This document shows positions 12,104-13,899 of a stretch of 13,899 nucleotides of DNA, piece after piece; position 1 is the stretch's first letter; each line of letters begins with the position of its first letter. The stretch is taken from positions 1 through 13,899 of the forward strand of contig CAADYC010000023.1 of NCBI GenBank assembly GCA_900753165.1. The letters are read 5' to 3'. The translations under genes were made by a program, and so were the position numbers. Below the pieces are notes generated by a model. It searched no databases, was not told where the DNA came from, and saw only the letters and a list, made by a program, of their open reading frames with translations. This DNA is from Clostridia bacterium (GTDB lineage Bacteria; Bacillota; Clostridia; TANB77; CAG-508).

Positions 12104-12241
12104 TTTATAATCCTCCTAATTTTAATTTTTGTCATTACATTTATGACTTTATTTTTCTATTTTTGTTATCACTCTGATAACTTTTATTTTTATAATATTG
12201 ACAACATTATTGCTAATTAATTTGCAATACTAATTATTAAA
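12104..12241 (-). promoter_or_regulatory. rplJ-rplL spacer with three small hairpins
   Basis: The spacer contains ATTGC/GCAAT (12209-12213 with 12224-12228), GTTATCA/TGATAAC (12165-12171 with 12175-12181, three-base loop) and GTCAT/ATGAC (12131-12135 with 12143-12147). None is followed by a T-run in the minus direction, so they are not terminators. They may be processing or stability elements that help give L7/L12 its excess over L10; this is inference. Confidence 0.35.
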
Positions 12242-12769
12242 TTAAGCTTCTGCTGTTGTTTCTTCAGCTGAACCTTCTTCTTTTTGAATTCTAACTTGAT
12301 CAAGTGCAACTGCAAATTTTTGAATATTTGCAAGTAATGCTCCAGCAAGCATAGATAGTAATGTTTCTTTTGATGGTAATTTTGCTAAAGTTATGATTTC
12401 TTCAGCTGTCATTACTTTACCTTCAATAACTCCACCTTTGATTTTATAATAATCATTATTTTTTGTAAATTCATAGATTGCTTTTGATGGTTCTAAGTAA
12501 TCTTCATTACTCATTATTACAGCTGTAGGTCCTACTAATTTATCTTCTAAACCTTCGATTCCTGCTTCTGCTAATGCTCTTTTTGTTATGTTGTTTTTAA
12601 TAACAGTATATTCAGCATTTGTTTTTCTTAATTCTGCTCTTAATTCTGTTACATCTTCAACATTGATTCCTCTGTAATCTGTTAAAAGTACTAATTTAGC
12701 TTCTTTGATTTTATTTGCTAATTTTGTAACTTCTTCTTTCTTTTGATTTAAAATTTTTTCACTTGCCAT
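12242..12769 (-). CDS. rplJ: 50S ribosomal protein L10
   Basis: L10 anchors L7/L12 dimers to 23S rRNA at the base of the stalk, and in bacteria it represses its own operon by binding the mRNA leader. The 175-residue protein shows the rRNA-binding N-terminal domain with the family pattern LVLLTDYRGINVEDVTELRA then ELRKTNAEYTVIKNNITKRA, VGPTAVIMSNED and IKGGVIEGK, and the C-terminal helix that binds L7/L12 (LANIQKFAVALDQVRIQKEE). The ATG is preceded by GGAGGTG at a rather long 11-base spacing. It is preceded by an L10-leader-like structure and an attenuator, and followed by rplL. Confidence 0.97.
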   Translation of the reverse strand: MASEKILNQKKEEVTKLANKIKEAKLVLLTDYRGINVEDVTELRAELRKTNAEYTVIKNNITKRALAEAGIEGLEDKLVGPTAVIMSNEDYLEPSKAIYEFTKNNDYYKIKGGVIEGKVMTAEEIITLAKLPSKETLLSMLAGALLANIQKFAVALDQVRIQKEEGSAEETTAEA

Positions 12770-12815
12770 TTCTAAATTTTCACCTCCTAAATTTTTTTAT
12801 ATTTATATAAAATTT

Positions 12816-12855
12816 AAAAACACTTTTTATATCCAATACGAGATTATAAAAAGTG
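12816..12855 (-). terminator. Attenuator hairpin in the L10 leader
   Basis: On the minus strand CACTTTTTATA pairs with TATAAAAAGTG around a loop of about 15 bases, followed by five T and more AT. It lies between the L10-binding element and the rplJ start, where conditional termination would cut off rplJ-rplL. Confidence 0.7.
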
Positions 12856-12871
12856 CTTATTTACACATTAT

Positions 12872-12914
12872 TTATAACCTCGGTAGGACTTATTTTGCCT
12901 ACTGTCTTTGGCTT
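12872..12914 (-). promoter_or_regulatory. Ribosomal protein L10 leader (L10-binding element)
   Basis: The minus-strand RNA reads AGCCAAAGACAGTAGGC, a short loop, then TCCTACCGAGGTT. GTAGG pairs with CCTAC, and AGCC with GGTT outside, with an asymmetric kink-turn-like internal loop between them. The GACAGTAGG...CCTACCGAGG core is what I recall from the L10 leader family of Firmicutes. It begins right after the rplA stop and is followed by an attenuator, so bound L10 should reduce rplJ-rplL expression. Confidence 0.8.
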
Positions 12915-12921
12915 TTATATT

Positions 12922-13605
12922 CTATTTTTGGTTAATGAATATTCCAGGTCCCATTGTTGTTGTTACTGAAACACTCTTAATGTATTGTCCTTTTGCAGCT
13001 GCTGGTTTTGCTTTAATTATAGCATTCATTATTGTTTCATAGTTTTCTGCTAATTTGTCTGCTCCAAAAGATACTTTTCCAAATCCTAAGTGAATAATGT
13101 TTGTTTTATCTAATCTATATTCAACTTTACCAGATTTGATTTCATTTATTGCTTTTGTAACATCCATTGTAACTGTTCCAGATTTAGGGTTTGGCATTAA
13201 TCCTTTTGGTCCTAATACTTTACCTAATCTACCTACAACACCCATCATGTCTGGTGTCGCAACAACTACATCATAGTCAAACCAGTTTTCATTTTGTATT
13301 TTTGGTATTAATTCTTCTGCTCCAACAAAATCTGCTCCTGCTTTTTCAGCTTCTTCAGCTTTTGGTCCTTTTGCAAATACTAATACTTTTTGTGTTTTTC
13401 CTGTACCATTTGGAAGTACTACTGTACCTCTAACTTGTTGGTCAGCATGTTTTGAATCTACACCTAATTTAACATGTAATTCAACTGTTTCATCAAATTT
13501 AGCTTTTGGCATTTTTTCAATTAAATCTAAAGCTTCTTTGATTTCATATTCTTTGTTTTTGTCCACTAATTTTGAACCTTCAGCATATCTTTTTGCTACT
13601 TTCAT
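12922..13605 (-). CDS. rplA: 50S ribosomal protein L1
   Basis: L1 forms the mobile L1 stalk beside the E site, helps eject deacylated tRNA, and in many bacteria is a translational repressor of its own mRNA. The 227-residue protein is of normal length, with the N-terminal rRNA-binding region (VELHVKLGVDSKHADQQVRG at about 41-60), VLPNGTGKT, the domain II core VVATPDMMGVVGRLGKVLGP then KGLMPNPKSGTVT, and the closing KSVSVTTTMGPGIFI. The start ATG has a perfect AAAGGAGG five to six bases upstream. It lies between rplK and rplJ in standard order, with a probable L1-binding hairpin overlapping its ribosome binding site. Confidence 0.98.
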   Translation of the reverse strand: MKVAKRYAEGSKLVDKNKEYEIKEALDLIEKMPKAKFDETVELHVKLGVDSKHADQQVRGTVVLPNGTGKTQKVLVFAKGPKAEEAEKAGADFVGAEELIPKIQNENWFDYDVVVATPDMMGVVGRLGKVLGPKGLMPNPKSGTVTMDVTKAINEIKSGKVEYRLDKTNIIHLGFGKVSFGADKLAENYETIMNAIIKAKPAAAKGQYIKSVSVTTTMGPGIFINQK

Positions 13606-13611
13606 TTTTTA

Positions 13612-13645
13612 CCTCCTTTGGTTCTAACGAGTTTTACTCTCCCAA
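13612..13645 (-). promoter_or_regulatory. Probable L1 autoregulatory site overlapping the rplA ribosome binding site
   Basis: On the minus strand TTGG (13642-13645) pairs with CCAA (13618-13621), enclosing an inner stem GAGT/ACTC around AAA and an asymmetric loop with GTTAGAA. The order TTGGGAG...CGTTAGA-ACCAA, leading straight into AGGAGG, resembles the L1-binding hairpin of 23S rRNA and of L1-regulated leaders. Bound L1 would hide the ribosome binding site. Confidence 0.6.
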
Positions 13646-13775
13646 TATTATATAATTATTATTTTATATTAAAAATAAATAATAAATACAATCTGCAATT
13701 TTATTTAAAATTTATTTAAAAATATACTTATTTCCATAAAATAAATTATAAATATAATTTTATAACTTATTTTAA
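13646..13775 (-). other. AT-rich rplK-rplA spacer
   Basis: Together with the L1 site it spans about 170 bases. It has no gene, no clear promoter hexamers at proper spacing, and no GC-containing terminator stem, so rplK and rplA are probably on one transcript. Confidence 0.4.
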
Positions 13776-13899
13776 TTAATCAACTACTACTACACCCATT
13801 GATCTAGCAGTACCTTCTACCATGCTCATTGCTGTTTCTAATGATGCAGCATTTAAGTCAGGCATTTTTTGTTCAGCTATAGCTTTAACTTGTTCTTTA
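13776..13899 (-). CDS. rplK: 50S ribosomal protein L11 (C-terminal part)
   Basis: The last 40 codons of a minus-strand gene enter from the right edge and end at the TAA at 13776-13778. The peptide KEQVKAIAEQKMPDLNAASL then ETAMSMVEGTARSMGVVVVD is the C-terminal rRNA-binding domain of L11, with the family ending MPDLNA...GTARSMG(I/V)VV. L11 forms the base of the GTPase-associated centre with L10 and L7/L12 and is needed for RelA sensing of uncharged tRNA. It precedes rplA in the usual rplK-rplA-rplJ-rplL order. Only the C-terminus is visible. Confidence 0.96.
   Translation of the reverse strand, partial: KEQVKAIAEQKMPDLNAASLETAMSMVEGTARSMGVVVVD

Noticed and set aside
11769..12110. 113-codon plus-strand open frame
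   Set aside because: Antisense shadow of rplL; L7/L12 on the minus strand is certain.
12104..12241. A separate rplL promoter
   Set aside because: TATTATAAA-like sequence is present but no -35 at a proper distance; the hairpins are a better-supported content.
13191..13433. 80-codon leucine-rich plus-strand open frame
   Set aside because: Antisense of rplA; leucine runs reflect the complementary codons of L1.
1..13899. CRISPR array, riboswitch, phage or toxin-antitoxin genes
   Set aside because: No regular repeat-spacer pattern, no recognisable aptamer core other than the ribosomal protein leaders, and no phage or toxin-like gene pairs were seen.

Overview
The window comes from a very AT-rich, endospore-forming Firmicute, most likely a member of the Clostridia. 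The evidence is a full-length SpoIVA, a SigK-type sporulation sigma factor, WhiA, strong GGAGG ribosome binding sites before most genes, and classical TTGnnn/TATAAT promoters in A+T-rich spacers. I cannot place it to genus.

Layout from left to right. At 1-137 (minus) lies the N-terminus of a prepilin-like membrane protein, divergent from spoIVA (442-1920, plus), which ends at a bidirectional terminator. Next is a minus-strand housekeeping cluster read from about 6963 down to 2012: prmC, whiA, hemW, rlmN and a divergent GNAT-like protein. It has its own sigma-A-type promoter, which starts directly on the tail of the preceding gene's terminator. That preceding gene (7021-8505, minus) is a 494-residue protein I do not recognise. 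It is divergent from the sigK region, and the shared spacer holds two copies of a palindromic operator-like sequence. SigK is split: a well-formed ribosome binding site and pro-sequence start at 8701, but the sigma factor body (to 9412) lies in another frame.

From 9413 to 10560 come a probable 6S RNA gene (plus), a bidirectional terminator, an elongator tRNA-Met (minus), a long hairpin, and a small unknown gene (minus) whose promoter sits inside an inverted repeat. mtnN (MTA/SAH nucleosidase, minus) follows. From about 11349 to the right edge is the ribosomal protein operon rplK-rplA-rplJ-rplL on the minus strand. It carries a likely L1-binding site before rplA and an L10 leader with an attenuator before rplJ. 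After the rplL terminator, where rpoB is commonly found, there is instead a decayed group II intron: broken reverse transcriptase pieces followed by recognisable domains V and VI.

Functional links: RlmN and HemW are radical-SAM family proteins and PrmC is a SAM methyltransferase. MtnN is the enzyme that clears their by-products (5'-deoxyadenosine, SAH). PrmC, RlmN, the L1/L10/L11/L7-L12 proteins, tRNA-Met and 6S RNA all serve translation or growth control; SpoIVA and SigK serve the mother-cell programme of sporulation. No previously undescribed multi-gene system is evident. The most unusual items are the split pro-sigK, the intron remnant, the operator-like repeats and the two orphan proteins.
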